Source of the DNA: Roseomonas marmotae
GTDB taxonomy: Bacteria > Pseudomonadota > Alphaproteobacteria > Acetobacterales > Acetobacteraceae
Direction: 5' to 3'
DNA: 64,000 nucleotides
NCBI RefSeq assembly: GCF_017654485.1
Contig: NZ_CP061091.1
Coordinates: 269,501 to 333,500 of the forward strand
Part shown: positions 62,785 through 64,000 of the stretch, in pieces
Numbering within the stretch: the stretch's first letter is position 1
How the letters are laid out: each line of letters opens with the position of its first letter
The notes under the pieces: model-generated
The model's database searches: none
Told to the model about the DNA's origin: nothing
The model's input: the letters and a program-made list of their open reading frames with translations, nothing else
Program-made: the position numbers and the translations under genes

Positions 62785-64000
62785 TGGAGACAATCGCGCT
62801 GATGACCGCGAATATCGCCGCCCTTGCCGGCACCGGCGTCGCCACGACGGCGGAGCTTCATGCCAATCTGACGGCCCCGGGCCTCTATACCCATGCGCTG
62901 CGCCGTGGCGAGGGCCGCCTGTCGGCCGATGGTGCCTTCATCGCCGTCACCGGCCAGCACACCGGCCGTTCCGTCGCCGACAAGTTCGTGGCCGATGACC
63001 CGGAAGTCTCCCAGGAAATCTGGTGGGGCAAGGTCAACCGGAAGCTCGACCCCGCCAAGTTCGAATCCTTCACCGCGGATGTGCGCGCCTGGCTGGGCAC
63101 GCAGAAGGAACTCTTCACCCAGGACCTCTATGCCGGCGCCGATCCCGCGCACCGCATCAAGGTCCGCCTGGTGACGACCAATGCCTGGCACGCGCTCTTC
63201 GCCCGCAACATGTTCATCCGCCCGCCGGTGGAGGATCTGGCCGGGTTCGAGCCGGATTACGTCATCCTGCACGCGCCGGAGATGGAAGCGAAGCCGGAGC
63301 ATGGCGGCCGCCCGGACTCCACCACGCTGATCGCGCTCTCCTTCGCCAGGAAGGTGATCGCCATCGCCGGCACCAGCTATGCCGGCGAGATCAAGAAGTC
63401 GATCTTCACGGTGATGAACTGGCTGCTGCCGGCCAAGGGCGTGCTGCCGATGCACTGCTCCGCCAATGTGGGCAAGGATGGCGACACCGCGCTGTTCTTC
63501 GGCCTCTCCGGCACCGGCAAGACCACGCTGTCTTCCGACCCCGAGCGCGCGCTGATCGGCGATGACGAGCACGGCTGGTCCGACAAGGGCGTCTTCAATT
63601 TCGAGGGCGGCTGCTACGCCAAGGTCATCAAGCTCTCCCAGGAAGCCGAGCCGCAGATCTGGAACGCCTCCCACCGCTTCGGCACGGTGCTGGAGAATGT
63701 CATCGCGGATGAGCGCGGCAATCTCGACCTCGACGACGGCTCGCTGACCGAGAACACCCGCTCCTGCTACCCGATCGAGTTCATCCCGAACACGGCGCCG
63801 GGTGGCATGGCCGGGCTGCCGAAGAACGTGGTGATGCTGACCGCCGATGCCTTCGGCGTGCTGCCGCCGATCGCCAAGCTGACCCCGGCGCAGGCGATGT
63901 ACCACTTCCTCTCCGGCTACACCGCCAAGGTGGCGGGCACCGAGAAGGGCCTGGGCAAGGAGCCGCAGGCCACCTTCTCCACCTGCTTCGGCGCCCCTTT
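62785..64000 (+). CDS. pckA: Phosphoenolpyruvate carboxykinase (ATP), partial
   Basis: The first 405 codons of the gluconeogenic enzyme turning oxaloacetate and ATP into PEP, ADP and CO2; the frame runs off the right edge. [53 protein letters not shown], the kinase loop [28 protein letters not shown] and [15 protein letters not shown] are the signature parts of the ATP-dependent form. AGGAAAA lies a few bases before the ATG at 62785. It is divergent from chvI-chvG, a conserved alphaproteobacterial order. Confidence 0.96.

Overview
This 64 kb window is GC-rich chromosomal DNA of an alphaproteobacterium, most likely Acetobacteraceae of the Roseomonas type. That placement is an inference. It rests on the pckA/chvI-chvG gene order, the zinc-ribbon gene beside ftsEX-ydcF-plsC, a DUF2125 protein beside rho, tripartite-tricarboxylate (Bug) binding proteins, a complete urease cluster and a GH8 cellulase. 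Nearly all of the sequence is ordinary coding DNA. There is no prophage, insertion sequence, integrase, CRISPR array or recognisable defence island.

Left part (1-23 kb). A cellulose-type locus enters from the left edge (a proline-rich protein and a GH8 endoglucanase). It is followed by a DEAD-box helicase, glutaryl-CoA dehydrogenase, a peroxiredoxin, a YqgE/AlgH protein and a UxaA/GarD-type dehydratase. Next is a compact urease operon ureD-A-B-C-E-F-G, with a nicotinamidase gene overlapping its end by four bases. On the opposite strand three genes (IlvD/Edd dehydratase, SDR dehydrogenase, FAH-family hydrolase) could form a non-phosphorylative route from an aldonic acid to pyruvate. Two small unassigned proteins, a cold-shock protein, a hydrolase-like protein lacking its nucleophile serine, HtpX, a DUF1674/SdhAF4-type assembly factor and a PEP-CTERM protein follow.

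Middle (23-42 kb) is mostly housekeeping: tadA, an RsuA/RluB-type pseudouridine synthase, rsmD, trmB, metK, dapB, a hemH-HAD-hemJ overlapping operon, grpE, dnaK, dnaJ and rho, plus an orphan DNA methyltransferase. Sigma-32-like promoters can be read upstream of grpE and dnaK.

Right part (42-64 kb). A relatively AT-rich gap at 42.2-42.5 kb carries several DnaA-box-like 9-mers and four GANTC sites, making it a candidate replication origin or DnaA/CcrM-controlled region. Then come the ftsE-ftsX-ydcF-plsC operon with a divergent zinc-ribbon membrane protein, two orphan solute-binding proteins (TRAP and ABC family 5), uppP, a chemoreceptor, a lipoprotein, a bactofilin, a PfkB kinase, an AEC transporter, a Bug/esterase/LysR/Bug cluster, tRNA-Leu(TAA), the chvG-chvI two-component system, and the start of pckA, which runs off the right edge.

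Two families of intergenic palindromic repeats recur through the window. One has a GGAATTC core and occurs as inverted pairs resembling REP/BIME units; the other consists of GC-rich composite palindromes. I did not find a clear-cut new biological system. The best leads are the repeat families, the candidate origin, the aldonate operon, the nucleophile-less hydrolase, the orphan methyltransferase and the small unannotated proteins.
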